This document shows positions 9,008 through 19,327 of a stretch of DNA of 64,000 bases, piece by piece; the stretch's first letter is position 1, and every line of letters begins with the position of its first letter. The DNA lies in NCBI RefSeq assembly GCF_024267655.1, contig NZ_CP100595.1, positions 2,852,001-2,916,000 on the forward strand, in the 5' to 3' direction. The notes beneath the pieces were generated by a model. That model saw only the letters and a list, made by a program, of their open reading frames with translations, was not told the DNA's origin and did no database searches. Origin of the DNA: Arcobacter roscoffensis (GTDB lineage Bacteria; Campylobacterota; Campylobacteria; Campylobacterales; Arcobacteraceae). Both the position numbers and the translations under genes were made by a program.

Positions 9008-9268
9008 CTAGTTCCCAAATATCAATATCAAATCCCAAAGATCTTTTGTATATGTAGCTATATGATCACCTACCCATGGTAAAGTTACTAATATAAAAGC
9101 TGATACAAAAATCATTTTAGGTACAAAGGATAAAGAAGCATCACTTACTTGAGTTACTGCTTGAAATACTGAAATTATTAAACCAATTATCATACTTACA
9201 ATTAATGATGGCATTCCCAAAATAAGGATGATTTTTACAGTATTCTCTGCAATAGACATTAAATCCAT
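9008..9268 (-). CDS. fliQ: Flagellar export gate protein FliQ
   Basis: FliQ is a two-helix inner-membrane subunit of the FliPQR export gate. The 86-aa product has the family length, two hydrophobic helices (about residues 10-40 and 50-75) and the conserved VSMIIGLIISVFQAVTQVSDASLSFVPK core (cited in part). It starts two bases after the upstream acidic-protein gene ends and is followed three bases on by the fliJ-like gene, so it belongs to a tight operon. Confidence 0.95.
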   Translation of the reverse strand: MDLMSIAENTVKIILILGMPSLIVSMIIGLIISVFQAVTQVSDASLSFVPKMIFVSAFILVTLPWVGDHIATYTKDLWDLILIFGN

Positions 9269-9270
9269 TA

Positions 9271-10473
9271 TTAATCTTTTATCTTGATTGTGATCTCTAA
9301 TGTTTTATTATTTAAAAGTTTAGTAATAAGTTCTGCAATATCTTGTGCACTAGAACTACTTACTTCAATACTTTGTTCATTTTTACTACTATTTGAAGAA
9401 GATGGAAGCTGTGATTCTAAACTCTTAGTATTTATAGATTCCACATCATCTAAATTTTCAATAGCACTTAAAATATCATTTTCATTTAATGAATCTAATT
9501 CTGAAAATTCATCACTCATCTTCTCTCCTTGAATTGTTTCGTCAATATCTTTAGTAAAAGACTCATCCTTAGCTAAAAAGTCTTCACTTAATAAGTCCTC
9601 TAAATCTTCGTGATCTTCTTCAATATTCTCTTCTATTGGCTTAAAGTCCAATTCATTATCTAATTGACTTATTATATCATCATTTTCTAAATCGTTAATA
9701 AGGGAATCTATCTCATTTTCATCATTATTTAACTCTTCTTCAAAGTTTTGAAGTTCACTATCTTCGTTATTGCTGTTTTCATCATAATCAAAAGAACTAT
9801 TGTTTAAGCCCATATCATCTTCAAAATTCATCAAATTTTCTAACTCTTTTTCAGACATTAGATTATCAGACTCATCAATAAAATCAAAGTTTTCTTCAAT
9901 TTTGTCATCTTGTGGTGTTTCTTCTTCGATTATTTCAACAGCTGACTCCTCACCTTTTTCAAGTAATGAAGCTAACTCAGCATCTAATTCAAAATCATCT
10001 GAAAAATCTAAATCAGTTGAGTTATCTAAATTATCTTTAGTTTCTTCAGTTTTATTATTTTCTTCTTCTTGATTGTATGCATCATCTACAATATCTGCAA
10101 TTGAGTTTTGAATATCTTGTGTTTCAGTTTTTTTTTGCTGTTCGTATTTTTCTATAATATATTTTGGGATTTCTTTTAAAGAATCTACTGATAAATCAGC
10201 AATTCCATTGTCAAGAAGAAACTCTTCTTCAATACCATCTTTAGGGGTAAGAAATTTTATTTTTTTTGAGAAGCCATCTTTTTTGATAATTTTTTCATCA
10301 TCAATTAGATATATATCATTAGGATTATTTTTAATAATTGTTTTTAATTCTTCTAGGTTATTAATGTCTTTTATAATGCTATTTGCATCAAGTTTAAATT
10401 TAATATTGGCATGTTCTAAAGTCTCATGAATTTCTTTTTTAAATCCGCTATTACCATAAATATATACATTCAA
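9271..10473 (-). CDS. Highly acidic protein of unknown function at the head of the flagellar cluster
   Basis: The 400-aa product has three visible parts. Residues 1-115 form an alpha/beta domain (VYIYGNSGFKKEIHETL; DIYLIDDEKI) that looks like a receiver fold without a convincing phospho-acceptor Asp arrangement. Residues 120-345 are an extremely Asp/Glu/Asn-rich, probably disordered stretch with repeated short helices of the LxxLL/DLEDLL type. Residues 360-400 are a short helix-strand end (AQDIAELITKLLNNKTLEITIKIKD, cited in part). There is no signal peptide. It is the first gene of the minus-strand flagellar operon, two bases before fliQ. I do not recognise it; an assembly or scaffold role is only a guess. 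Confidence 0.75.
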   Translation of the reverse strand: MNVYIYGNSGFKKEIHETLEHANIKFKLDANSIIKDINNLEELKTIIKNNPNDIYLIDDEKIIKKDGFSKKIKFLTPKDGIEEEFLLDNGIADLSVDSLKEIPKYIIEKYEQQKKTETQDIQNSIADIVDDAYNQEEENNKTEETKDNLDNSTDLDFSDDFELDAELASLLEKGEESAVEIIEEETPQDDKIEENFDFIDESDNLMSEKELENLMNFEDDMGLNNSSFDYDENSNNEDSELQNFEEELNNDENEIDSLINDLENDDIISQLDNELDFKPIEENIEEDHEDLEDLLSEDFLAKDESFTKDIDETIQGEKMSDEFSELDSLNENDILSAIENLDDVESINTKSLESQLPSSSNSSKNEQSIEVSSSSAQDIAELITKLLNNKTLEITIKIKD

Positions 10474-10538
10474 ACCAAAACCCTATAATACAATCATTTT
10501 TATTGTATAGATTATACCTTTTTTTATTAAATTTTTGA

Positions 10539-10563
10539 TAAAATAAATACACTTAATTAGAGG
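10539..10563 (+). promoter_or_regulatory. Candidate flgI promoter -10 and ribosome binding site
   Basis: TAAAAT at 10539-10544 after a T-rich run resembles the rimO promoter. AGAGG at 10559-10563 is a good ribosome binding site for the TTG at 10573 (nine bases), but it directly abuts the GTG at 10564, which therefore cannot be the start. Confidence 0.4.
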
Positions 10564-10572
10564 GTGTTTATT

Positions 10573-11622
10573 TTGAAGTATTTTTTTTTAGTAGTATTAT
10601 TTATCTCATCGTTATATTCCCAAACTATAAAAGATATATCAAACATAATTGGAATTAGAGAAAACCAACTTATTGGATATGGTTTAGTAGTTGGACTAGC
10701 AGGAACTGGTGACAAATCTAAGTTTACCATGCAAAGTTTACAAAACCTTCTTAGAAACTCATATATAAAAATACCAGCAGGGTCAATAAACTCAAAAAAT
10801 ATTGCAGCTGTAATGGTAACAGGGAAACTTCCTCCATTTTCAAGACAAGGTGATAAAGTAAAAATAAAAGTATCTACAATAGGTGATGCAAAATCTGTTG
10901 ATAAAGGTGAGTTACTAATAACTCAGCTAAAAGGTGTAGATGGAAAAGTTTATGCACTAGCCCAAGGAACTATTGTGGCAGATGCTGATAATGAAACAAC
11001 AGGCTTTATTTACGATGGTGCAACAGTTGAAAATGAGATTGACTTTAGTTTAAAAGATGAAGATTCAATTAGACTTAGTTTACTTAAAAGTTCTGCAAAA
11101 AATGCAGACTTAATTCAAACAAAAATCAATAAAAAATTTGGAAGAAAATTAGCAACGGCTTTAGATACAAGAACAATTGATGTAATAAAACCACCTGAGA
11201 TGTCTATTGTTAAGTTTATAGCTTTAGTTGAGGGAATTGAATTAGATTCCAGCTTTAAAAAGAAAATCATAATTGACATGAATAGAAAATCTGTTATTAC
11301 TGGTGGAGATATTATAATAGATCCTGTTACTATTGCAAGAGATTCATTTACGATCAGAATCAAAAAATCTCCACTTAAAGATAATCAATGGAGAGATGAA
11401 AAGCTAAATAAAGGTGTAGATGTTGGTGATGGTGTTAAAATCGTAGATAAACCTGTAGTTGATATAAACAATGCAAGAATTGACACAAGAGCACAACCAA
11501 CTGTTTCTGATTTAGTTAGAGCTATGAAAGTTATGAAGCTACCAATGACAGAGATAATTGATACACTAAAGATGATAAAAGAACTTGGTGCTATTGATGT
11601 TGAATTTGAGATAAGAGGATAG
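10573..11622 (+). CDS. flgI: Flagellar P-ring protein FlgI
   Basis: FlgI forms the periplasmic P-ring around the rod. The open frame begins at GTG 10564, but I choose TTG 10573 because AGAGG at 10559-10563 is correctly spaced for it. The product then starts MKYFFLVVLFISSLYS, a clean Sec signal peptide, and is about 349 aa. Family motifs include RENQLIGYGLVVGLAGTGD, the GSINSKNIAAVMVTGKLPPF block, GGDIIIDPVTIA and the C-terminal ARIDTRAQPTVSDLVRAMKVM (all cited in part). It is transcribed divergently from the large flagellar operon, with fliM starting one base after its stop. Confidence 0.94.
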   Translation: MKYFFLVVLFISSLYSQTIKDISNIIGIRENQLIGYGLVVGLAGTGDKSKFTMQSLQNLLRNSYIKIPAGSINSKNIAAVMVTGKLPPFSRQGDKVKIKVSTIGDAKSVDKGELLITQLKGVDGKVYALAQGTIVADADNETTGFIYDGATVENEIDFSLKDEDSIRLSLLKSSAKNADLIQTKINKKFGRKLATALDTRTIDVIKPPEMSIVKFIALVEGIELDSSFKKKIIIDMNRKSVITGGDIIIDPVTIARDSFTIRIKKSPLKDNQWRDEKLNKGVDVGDGVKIVDKPVVDINNARIDTRAQPTVSDLVRAMKVMKLPMTEIIDTLKMIKELGAIDVEFEIRG

Positions 11623-11623
11623 T

Positions 11624-12742
11624 ATGGCAGAATTTTTAAGTCAAGATGAAATTGATGCACTTTTAGATATTGCCGAACAAGGTGAGGACATTGATAATGC
11701 AACTCCCGCCGATAAAGTTGTATCAAAAGAAAAAAACTATTCAATTTACGATTTTAAAAAACCAAATAGAATATCACCAGAGCAATTTAAAGCCTTTTCA
11801 ACTATGCATGATAAAATGCTAAGAGACTTTATAACAGATCTTTCAGCCATGCTTCGAAAAATTGTGGATATTAAACTTTACTCAATTGAACAAATGACTT
11901 ATGGGGAGTTTATTTTATCTATTCCTCAAATTACATCACTAAATACTCTTTCTATTAAACCTATGGAAGGAAGAATTGTAATTGAATCAAACCCAGGAAT
12001 TTCACATAAAATTATTGCTGAGTTATTAGGTTCAGGTGCAGTTAATACAAGTGATAATCTAGATAGAGAATTAACTGAAATTGAAGTTGAAATACTTGAT
12101 CATTTTTATGAATTGGTTATTAAAAATCTTTATCGAACATGGGATGATGTATCAACTCTTAACTTTAAAGTTGAATCAAAAGATACAAATGCAAATGCAA
12201 TCCAAATTATTTCAGATCATGAGATCGTTTTACTTGTTGTACTTGAAGTAACTATTGATGAAGAGTCAGGTTTCCTATCTATTTGTTACCCTATTTCATA
12301 TATTGAACCCTTACTTGGTAAGGTTGTTGAGAAAGTATTCTCTGAGGGTAAGAATAGAAAATCAAGTAGAAAAAGAGATATTACAACACTTATTTCCGGT
12401 GCTAAAATGAAAATTGAAGCTATTATGGCTGAAACAGAATTAACAGCAGAAGAAATAATTAACCTTAAAGAAAATGACATTATAGTATTTAATAAAAATG
12501 CCACATCAGCTTCTACAAAAGTTTATATTAATAAAAAAGAAAAATTCCTTACAGTATCAGGAGTTTCAAACAATAGAAAAGCTATACAAATTCAAACTAA
12601 TCTTGATAAAGAGAAACAAGAGACATTAGATACATTAAGAGTGATGAGAGAAGAAAGAATCACAAAAGCTCAAGAGACTTCCGAAAATATCAGAAGACTT
12701 CTAAAAGAAAAAGAAGAAGAGAAAAGAAAAGGGAAATATTAA
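11624..12742 (+). CDS. fliM: Flagellar motor switch protein FliM
   Basis: FliM is the middle ring of the C-ring switch and binds phospho-CheY. The 372-aa product begins with AEFLSQDEIDALLDIAEQG, the conserved N-terminal CheY-binding EIDALL-type motif. The CheC-like middle domain follows (about residues 45-225, with GRIVIESNPGISHKIIAELLG), then the C-terminal SpoA/FliN-like domain (about 245-325). A charged helical tail (REERITKAQETSENIRRLL..KEEEKRKGK) extends beyond typical FliM by about 40 residues, which is why it is longer than the usual 330-350 aa. It starts one base after the flgI stop. Confidence 0.95.
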   Translation: MAEFLSQDEIDALLDIAEQGEDIDNATPADKVVSKEKNYSIYDFKKPNRISPEQFKAFSTMHDKMLRDFITDLSAMLRKIVDIKLYSIEQMTYGEFILSIPQITSLNTLSIKPMEGRIVIESNPGISHKIIAELLGSGAVNTSDNLDRELTEIEVEILDHFYELVIKNLYRTWDDVSTLNFKVESKDTNANAIQIISDHEIVLLVVLEVTIDEESGFLSICYPISYIEPLLGKVVEKVFSEGKNRKSSRKRDITTLISGAKMKIEAIMAETELTAEEIINLKENDIIVFNKNATSASTKVYINKKEKFLTVSGVSNNRKAIQIQTNLDKEKQETLDTLRVMREERITKAQETSENIRRLLKEKEEEKRKGKY

Positions 12743-12755
12743 ATTTCCTCTTTAA
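12730..12755. terminator. Weak bidirectional terminator between fliM and pyrC
   Basis: GGAAAT (12732-12737) pairs with ATTTCC (12743-12748) around the fliM stop and is followed by CTCTTTAATTTTT on the plus strand. Convergent genes end on both sides. Confidence 0.4.
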
Positions 12756-12758
12756 TTT

Positions 12759-13783
12759 TTAATCCTCTATACTCCAAGATAAAGTTTCCCCTGCGTACAT
12801 TGGTACTACATTTTCATTTTTATATTCATAAATTTCAGGTACTACAAAATCTTTTTTAACTAATTTTATTTTCTTAGTTAAAGGTTTGAAGTTATATATT
12901 TTTTGAGCATTTAAAGATACAAAAGCGTTTAGGTTCTCTAAAGCTTGGTACTTCTCAAATAACTCAGTTAGTACTTGTAATGCAATTGGTGAAGTAAATA
13001 CACCTGCTGCACAACCACAGCACTCTTTTTTATGTTTTGGGTGTGGCGCAGAATCTGAACCAAACATAAGTTTTGGATGAGCTTTTAAGGCTGCATCTAA
13101 TAAAGCTGATCTATCTTCAGGTCTTTTTGCAATTGGTTTACAGAAAAGATGTGGTTGTAACATTCCACCTGCAACATCATCAAGTGTAATAAGTAAATGA
13201 TGTAATGTAACTGTTGCATGAAGATTATCATATTTATCCATTAATTCCACCGCATCCGCAGTAGTAATATGTTCCATAATAATTGTTAAGTCAGGGAAAG
13301 CAGCAGCAATTGATTCATAAATTGGCATAAACTCTTTTTCTCTATCCATAACAAAACCATTTGTTTCACCATGAACACATAAAGGAATCCCTAGTTTACT
13401 CATTGATTCAAGTGTAGGTCTTAAAACTTCAACATCCATAGAAGAAACACCCGTTTCAGAGTTTGTAGTAATTCCTGCTGGATAAAGTTTAATACCTATA
13501 ATATCATCTTTAACATCTTCCAAAAATTCATAAGAATAATCATTTTGAAAGAAAAGCGTGCAATAAGGCTCAAAAGTATCACCTTCACATGCTTCTTTAA
13601 TTCTTTGTTTATAAGATAATAATGCTTCTTTAGTAGTAACTGGTGGTACCAAGTTAGGCATTATTAAAGCACCACTAAAAGTATTTGATGTTAGTGGACC
13701 AACAAGCTTTAGCATATCACCATCACGTAAGTGAAGGTGCATATCTAAAGGCTCATTAATTTCAAAAGTAGTAACACTACTCA

Positions 13784-13784
<1 letters not shown>
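12759..13784 (-). CDS. pyrC: Dihydroorotase PyrC (class II)
   Basis: PyrC catalyses ring closure of N-carbamoyl-aspartate to dihydroorotate in pyrimidine synthesis. The 341-aa product has the zinc-binding [12 protein letters not shown] motif at about residues 14-25, the metal-bridging lysine in GIKLYPAG (about residue 102), the CVHGET and EHITT histidines and the FGSDSAPHP catalytic-Asp motif (about 247). Length matches type II E. coli PyrC (348 aa). Its ATG overlaps the glnB stop (TAATG), so it is coupled to the PII gene. This is an unusual pairing that ties pyrimidine synthesis to nitrogen sensing, at least transcriptionally. Confidence 0.96.
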
Positions 13785-14164
<380 letters not shown>

Positions 14165-14241
14165 TTAAATTTAAATTATCTAGCCTTTTTTATGACTATT
14201 TAATAATAAAACCAAACAAAACTCTACTCACTTTTCTTATC

Positions 14242-14387
14242 TAAAATTGTAAGAATTGAGTATATTTTGTTTAAGGTCAAGGCGGATTATAAGTTTTACG
14301 TAGGAGCTTACTTCAAGTAAGTGAGTAGTAAAACTTATACTCCAACGCAGAGATTAAGCAAAAGATGCTCAATAACTACAATTTTTA
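14242..14387. repeat. 146-bp nested inverted-repeat element between amtB and glnB
   Basis: Several nested arms pair across one centre. 14242-14251 pairs with 14377-14387. 14258-14274 pairs with 14354-14370, with three mismatches (GAGTATATTTTGTTTAA against TTAAGCAAAAGATGCTC). 14289-14299 pairs perfectly with 14328-14338 (ATAAGTTTTAC / GTAAAACTTAT). A small inner hairpin lies at 14307-14321 (CTTACTT C AAGTAAG). The element overlaps the amtB stop codon, has no T-tract typical of a terminator and has no open frame. It could be a REP/MITE-like intergenic element or a structured RNA. Confidence 0.7.
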
Positions 14388-15569
14388 GAAGGCTCTTTTG
14401 AATTCTGGATACGCCTCTACCCCACACTCTTCAACATCAAGCCCTTGAACCTCTTCATCTTTGTGAGCTCTTAGAGGTAATACTTTATTGATAATGTATA
14501 GAAGTATATATGAAACTACAAAGGCAAAGATTGCTACAACAATTACACCTTTTAATTGTCCCATAAATGTAATATCTTCACCATTTGAAGCAAAGATACC
14601 TACAGCTAATGTACCCCAAATACCATTTACTAAGTGAACAGATAAAGCACCTACTGGATCATCAATTCTTAATTTATCAAAGAAAGATACACCAAATACA
14701 ACTAATGCTCCACCAATTGCACCAATTAAGATTGGAGTATAAATATCATATAAATCTGGACCTGCTGTAATTGCTACCAATCCACCTAAAGCACCATTTA
14801 AGATCATTGTTAAGTCAAGTTTACCATATCTGATTTGCATAACGATCGCTACCATAATAGCACCTGCAAGACCTGCTGTATTTGTATTCATTATAGTTAA
14901 AGCTACTGCATCTGCACCTTCTTTTGAAGCAATTGAACCAACAGAACCACCATTAAATCCAAACCAACCTATCCATAAAAGAAATGCACCTAATGTTACT
15001 AAAGGAATATTTGATGCAGGAATAACTCTAATTCCACCAGTTGGTGTGTATCTTCCTTTTCTTGATCCTATGATTAAAATTGCTGCTAATAAAGCCCATC
15101 CACCAGTTGAGTGAATAACAGTTGAACCAGCTAAGTCATACATAGATAAAGCTAAAGCTGTACCTTCAAGTAAGTTTGCTCCCCAAGTAACATTTACAAC
15201 TAAAGGATAAACAACTGCTGCCATGATAATAGTAAATAATGCTAAGGGAATAACTTTAGCTCTTTCACTAACCCCACCACTCATAATATTTACTACTTTT
15301 CCTACAAATGCCATTTGGAATAAAAATGCTGCCCATTTACTCATACCATCAGCTCCAAAATCACCAAAAGCTATTGAGTAACCAACAAGTAAAAATGCTA
15401 ATGAAGCAATAGCATAAATTAAAGTATTAATAGTTAATACTGCTGTAACGTTTTTTGTTCTAACAATACCTGCTTCAAGCATCGCAAAGCCTGGTACCAT
15501 GAAAATAATAAGAGTCATTGCAAAGATTGCATATAGCGTGTCAATCACGTAAGATACTTCTACACCCAT
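14385..15569 (-). CDS. amtB: Ammonium transporter AmtB (first copy)
   Basis: AmtB trimers conduct ammonium across the inner membrane and are blocked by PII. The 394-aa product is hydrophobic throughout with about 11 transmembrane helices. It has the family motifs GFAMLEAGIVRTKN, DLAGSTVIHSTGGWA and NGALGGLVAITAGPD, and the C-terminal tail VQGLDVEECGVEAYPEFKRAF, which contacts PII. Upstream lies a good sigma-70-like promoter. The stop codon lies within the 146-bp inverted repeat. It is paralogous to the amtB at 16059-17273. Confidence 0.95.
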   Translation of the reverse strand: MGVEVSYVIDTLYAIFAMTLIIFMVPGFAMLEAGIVRTKNVTAVLTINTLIYAIASLAFLLVGYSIAFGDFGADGMSKWAAFLFQMAFVGKVVNIMSGGVSERAKVIPLALFTIIMAAVVYPLVVNVTWGANLLEGTALALSMYDLAGSTVIHSTGGWALLAAILIIGSRKGRYTPTGGIRVIPASNIPLVTLGAFLLWIGWFGFNGGSVGSIASKEGADAVALTIMNTNTAGLAGAIMVAIVMQIRYGKLDLTMILNGALGGLVAITAGPDLYDIYTPILIGAIGGALVVFGVSFFDKLRIDDPVGALSVHLVNGIWGTLAVGIFASNGEDITFMGQLKGVIVVAIFAFVVSYILLYIINKVLPLRAHKDEEVQGLDVEECGVEAYPEFKRAF

Positions 15570-15596
15570 AAAAGATTCCTTTGTTTGTTTTCTTTT

Positions 15597-15625
15597 ATTA
15601 TATAGGTATAAAAAATATTTGTATA
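15597..15625 (-). promoter_or_regulatory. Sigma-70-like promoter of the first amtB
   Basis: On the minus strand TATACA (-35, at 15620-15625) and TATAAT (-10, at 15597-15602) are 17 bp apart, 28 bp before the ATG. A direct repeat, GTATAAAAAATAT, occurs at about 15606 and 15635 next to it. Confidence 0.55.
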
Positions 15626-15692
15626 GAAGGTTTGTGTATAAAAAATATACAATCCAAGAAAAAGTATGTCTCTTGAATTGTATTGTATAGAT

Positions 15693-16046
<354 letters not shown>

Positions 16047-16058
16047 CTATTATACTCC

Positions 16059-17273
16059 TTAGGCTCTTTTGAACTCTGGATAAGCTTCAAGTCCTGTTTC
16101 ATGAATGTCAAGACCATTAATCTCAGTTTCTTCATCAACTCTAAGTCCAATTGTAATATCTAATATTTTCCATACAATGAATGAAGCGATGAATACGAAT
16201 GCACCAATTACAACAATACCTTTGATTTGTGCTAAAATAGTCACATCAGGATTAAAGATACCAACAGCTATTGTTCCCCAGATACCTGCTACTAAGTGAA
16301 CAGATAAAGCACCAACAGGATCATCAATTCTTAACTTGTCAAAGAACGGAACAGCAAATACAACTAAAGCACCACCAACAATACCTTCAACAAATGCAAC
16401 TAACATACCTAAATCAGGTCCAGCAGTACAAGATACAAGACCAGCTAAAGCACCATTTAAAACCATAGTTAAATCAACTTTTTTGTAAATAAGTTGAGTT
16501 AAAAGTGCAGCAGCAATAGCACCAGCAGCAGCAGCCATATTTGTATCAGCTACAACCATAGCAATTCCATCAATATCAACTTTAGAACCTAATGCTAATT
16601 GAGAACCACCATTAAATCCAAACCATCCCATCCATAAAATGAATGTACCTAATGTAGCTAATGTTAAGTTTGAACCAGGAATTGGTCTTACTTGTCCATT
16701 TTTACCATATTTACCTTTTCTAGCACCAAGAATTAGTACACCAGCTAATGCAGCCCATCCACCAACAGAGTGAACAATAGTTGAACCAGCGAAGTCAGAG
16801 AAACCAGCAATTAAACCACCTAATTCAGTTCCTCCCCATGTCCAATGACCTTGAATAGGGTAAATTAAAGAAGATAACACAACAACAAAGATTAAGAATG
16901 GCCATAATTTCATTCTTTCAGCTACTGTTCCTGAGATTACCGATGCAGCAGTTGCAACGAACATTACTTGGAAGAAAAAGTCTGCAAATGCAGGATATGC
17001 TGCATCTGGTGCATTTTCACCACTAAACATTGAGATAGAACCAATGAAGGCATTTCCATCACCATACATTGCATTATAACCTACGAAGTAGAACATAATA
17101 CAAGATATTGAGAATAAACCAATATTTTTAGTTAAAACAGTAACGTTATTTTTTGTTCTTGTTAAACCAGCTTCTAACATGGCAAAACCTGCTGCCATCC
17201 ACATTACTAGTACTCCTGAAAATACAAACAGGAAACCATCTAATATATACTTTACATCAGTAAAATTTTCCAT
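16059..17273 (-). CDS. amtB: Ammonium transporter AmtB (second copy)
   Basis: The 404-aa product has about 11 transmembrane helices and the family motifs GFAMLEAGLTRTKN, DFAGSTIVHSVGGWA and NGALAGLVSCTAGPD, plus the tail INGLDIHETGLEAYPEFKRA. It differs from the first AmtB mainly by an extra stretch (YGDGNAFIGSISMFSGENAPDAAYPA, cited in part) between the early helices. It leads an amtB-glnK operon. The two systems may differ in affinity or in the PII they bind, which is inference. Confidence 0.95.
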   Translation of the reverse strand: MENFTDVKYILDGFLFVFSGVLVMWMAAGFAMLEAGLTRTKNNVTVLTKNIGLFSISCIMFYFVGYNAMYGDGNAFIGSISMFSGENAPDAAYPAFADFFFQVMFVATAASVISGTVAERMKLWPFLIFVVVLSSLIYPIQGHWTWGGTELGGLIAGFSDFAGSTIVHSVGGWAALAGVLILGARKGKYGKNGQVRPIPGSNLTLATLGTFILWMGWFGFNGGSQLALGSKVDIDGIAMVVADTNMAAAAGAIAAALLTQLIYKKVDLTMVLNGALAGLVSCTAGPDLGMLVAFVEGIVGGALVVFAVPFFDKLRIDDPVGALSVHLVAGIWGTIAVGIFNPDVTILAQIKGIVVIGAFVFIASFIVWKILDITIGLRVDEETEINGLDIHETGLEAYPEFKRA

Positions 17274-17302
17274 AAGACTCCTTTGTCAATTTATCTACAG
17301 TC

Positions 17303-17331
17303 ATTATAAAATAAACTAACAAAAGTGTAAA
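17303..17331 (-). promoter_or_regulatory. Sigma-70 promoter of the amtB-glnK operon
   Basis: On the minus strand TTTACA (-35, 17326-17331) is followed after exactly 17 bp by a perfect TATAAT (-10, 17303-17308), 29 bp before the amtB ATG and with AAAGGAG as ribosome binding site. The -35 overlaps a small GTGT-AA-ACAC dyad. No sigma-54 GG-N10-GC box was seen. Confidence 0.7.
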
Positions 17332-17392
17332 CACACCACTTGTATATTTAATATACATTTAGACAAATATTTATTCAACAGTATATTTTATA

Positions 17393-19327
17393 CTAATTGA
17401 CTTCCTTCATTTTGTTTAGTAAATCAAATATATTGTCTAAAATTCCTTCTACAATAATAGATAATGACAATATATTTTTCTCATTTCTTTGTTTAATAGC
17501 CTCACCATAGTTAATCAAGCTTTCATCTAGTTTTGTTGTTAAACTTTTAAGCTCCTCAAAATCATTGACCAAGATAAGCCCGTTATCTTTATATTCATCT
17601 AAAAAACTATATATATTTTGTCTATGTTCTACATTTATATCAATAGAATTAGACTTATTGTTTATTTGATTTAGTATTGCTTGTTTATATTTTGTATACT
17701 CTATTTTCGCACTATTTAATTTCTGGGTAAAACTAAAGTTCTTAATTCTTTTTTCTACTTCTAAATCATATTCATTTAATGAAGCAGCTTTTAGCATATC
17801 TTGAGCAACACTACTTGTTTCAAGTGCTACATCCTTTGTTTGAGTAGCCATAGAAGCATTTTCTTGGGTTAACTTATCCAAATTATTCATTGTTTCATTT
17901 ATTTGAGATAAGTTTATCATCTGCTTTTCGTTTGATTTTGCAACATCATCTATAATCCCTGTATTTTCTTCAATCATTGATGATAATTTTTCAAAACTTG
18001 TTTTCATTTGTTCTGAATATTTCTTTCCATCCTCTGATTTAATATTTGCAACTTCTACTAAATTTTTTATTACTTTTGCAGCTTCAGCAGATCTATTTGC
18101 AAGATTTCTAACCTCTTGTGCAACAACTGCAAACCCTTTTCCTGCTTCTCCTGCAGTAGCTGCTTCTACGGCTGCATTTAATGAAAGAATATTTGTCTGA
18201 AATGCAATTTGATCAATAATGGTTATTGCTTCATTTATTGCTTGTGTTGATTCATTTATTTCATACATTGATTTTTGAGTTACTTCTACTAGTTTTATTC
18301 CTTCTAAAGAGTAATTTTTAGTAGAGTTTGCAATATCTAACATATTTGAAGCTTTTGTGGAAGTTGATGTAATACTTTGTGTAATCATAGTAACAGCAGC
18401 TGTTGTTTCTTCTAATGAACTTGCTTGATTTATTGATGAATTATGTAGTTTTTTAACCAAATTTAAAAGTTCATTAGATTTATCATCTAGAATATTTCCA
18501 TTTTTATTAACCATTGCTAAAAATTCAGATATATTCATACCTATCATATTTAAACATCTAAGTTGTGTATTTACAATTGCACCTATATCTGTTTTATCGG
18601 CTTTTACTGTAAAATCTCTATTTGCATAATCCAAAGATGTCTTAAAAGAGTTCACTATATTAACCCTTAAACTATCTATCATATTATTAAAATTATCTTT
18701 TAACTGATTGATATACTCATTATTAGCTACAGAGTTAATCCTGTATACTAAAAAACCTTTCCCCACCATTTTTGAAACAAACTTTGCCTCATTTATTACT
18801 TCATTATCTATTGCTAAACCATCTTTAATTTTTTCAATATTAAAGTTTAAATTTTTTGCCATCCTTCCAAAATCGTCATTGGTATTTATATCAATAACAT
18901 CCAAATTCTTTTCTGTAGAAGTTAAGTATCTAAAAAACTTTTCTAAGCCTTCATTTATTTTAAATAAAGAGCCTACAATGTATTTGATTATTGCATTTAA
19001 AAAAATTAAAGTTATAAAGCTTATTAAAATAAATACTATAGAACCTAATATTAATTCATTTTTTGTTTCTTCTATTTTATTTACAAGTGTTTTATTTAGT
19101 TCACTTTTTTCATTTTGGCTCAAAGCAATTAGTAATTGATTCACTTTATTTTCTGCATTTAAATTATTACCATTTTCTAAATATTCATATAGATTATTAT
19201 ACTGATTATATTTTTCTATATTTAAATTAAAAATATATAATGAACTGAGTAGATATCCTAGCATTGGTAAAATTATTAATATTATTAATTTTTTCTTTAA
19301 TGAACTATTATTAAATATTGTTTTCAT
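17393..19327 (-). CDS. Methyl-accepting chemotaxis protein with a C-terminal helical extension
   Basis: The 644-aa product has transmembrane helices at about residues 12-30 and 72-100 around a short helical sensor, a HAMP-like region, and a long signalling coiled coil with the hairpin tip [40 protein letters not shown] (cited in part) at about 375-415. After this domain comes an extra helical module of about 110 residues (540-644) that does not show the CZB His/Cys pattern; I do not recognise it. The start overlaps the end of the EAL gene by 17 bp, so phosphodiesterase and receptor are coupled. Confidence 0.9.
   Translation of the reverse strand: MKTIFNNSSLKKKLIILIILPMLGYLLSSLYIFNLNIEKYNQYNNLYEYLENGNNLNAENKVNQLLIALSQNEKSELNKTLVNKIEETKNELILGSIVFILISFITLIFLNAIIKYIVGSLFKINEGLEKFFRYLTSTEKNLDVIDINTNDDFGRMAKNLNFNIEKIKDGLAIDNEVINEAKFVSKMVGKGFLVYRINSVANNEYINQLKDNFNNMIDSLRVNIVNSFKTSLDYANRDFTVKADKTDIGAIVNTQLRCLNMIGMNISEFLAMVNKNGNILDDKSNELLNLVKKLHNSSINQASSLEETTAAVTMITQSITSTSTKASNMLDIANSTKNYSLEGIKLVEVTQKSMYEINESTQAINEAITIIDQIAFQTNILSLNAAVEAATAGEAGKGFAVVAQEVRNLANRSAEAAKVIKNLVEVANIKSEDGKKYSEQMKTSFEKLSSMIEENTGIIDDVAKSNEKQMINLSQINETMNNLDKLTQENASMATQTKDVALETSSVAQDMLKAASLNEYDLEVEKRIKNFSFTQKLNSAKIEYTKYKQAILNQINNKSNSIDINVEHRQNIYSFLDEYKDNGLILVNDFEELKSLTTKLDESLINYGEAIKQRNEKNILSLSIIVEGILDNIFDLLNKMKEVN

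Noticed and set aside
14242-14387. tRNA or simple rho-independent terminator
   Set aside because: No cloverleaf or CCA end is visible, and the stems are not followed by a T-tract.
16500-16545. Trinucleotide GCA repeat as a phase-variable tract
   Set aside because: The short gcagcagc runs encode alanines in a transmembrane helix of AmtB and are interrupted.
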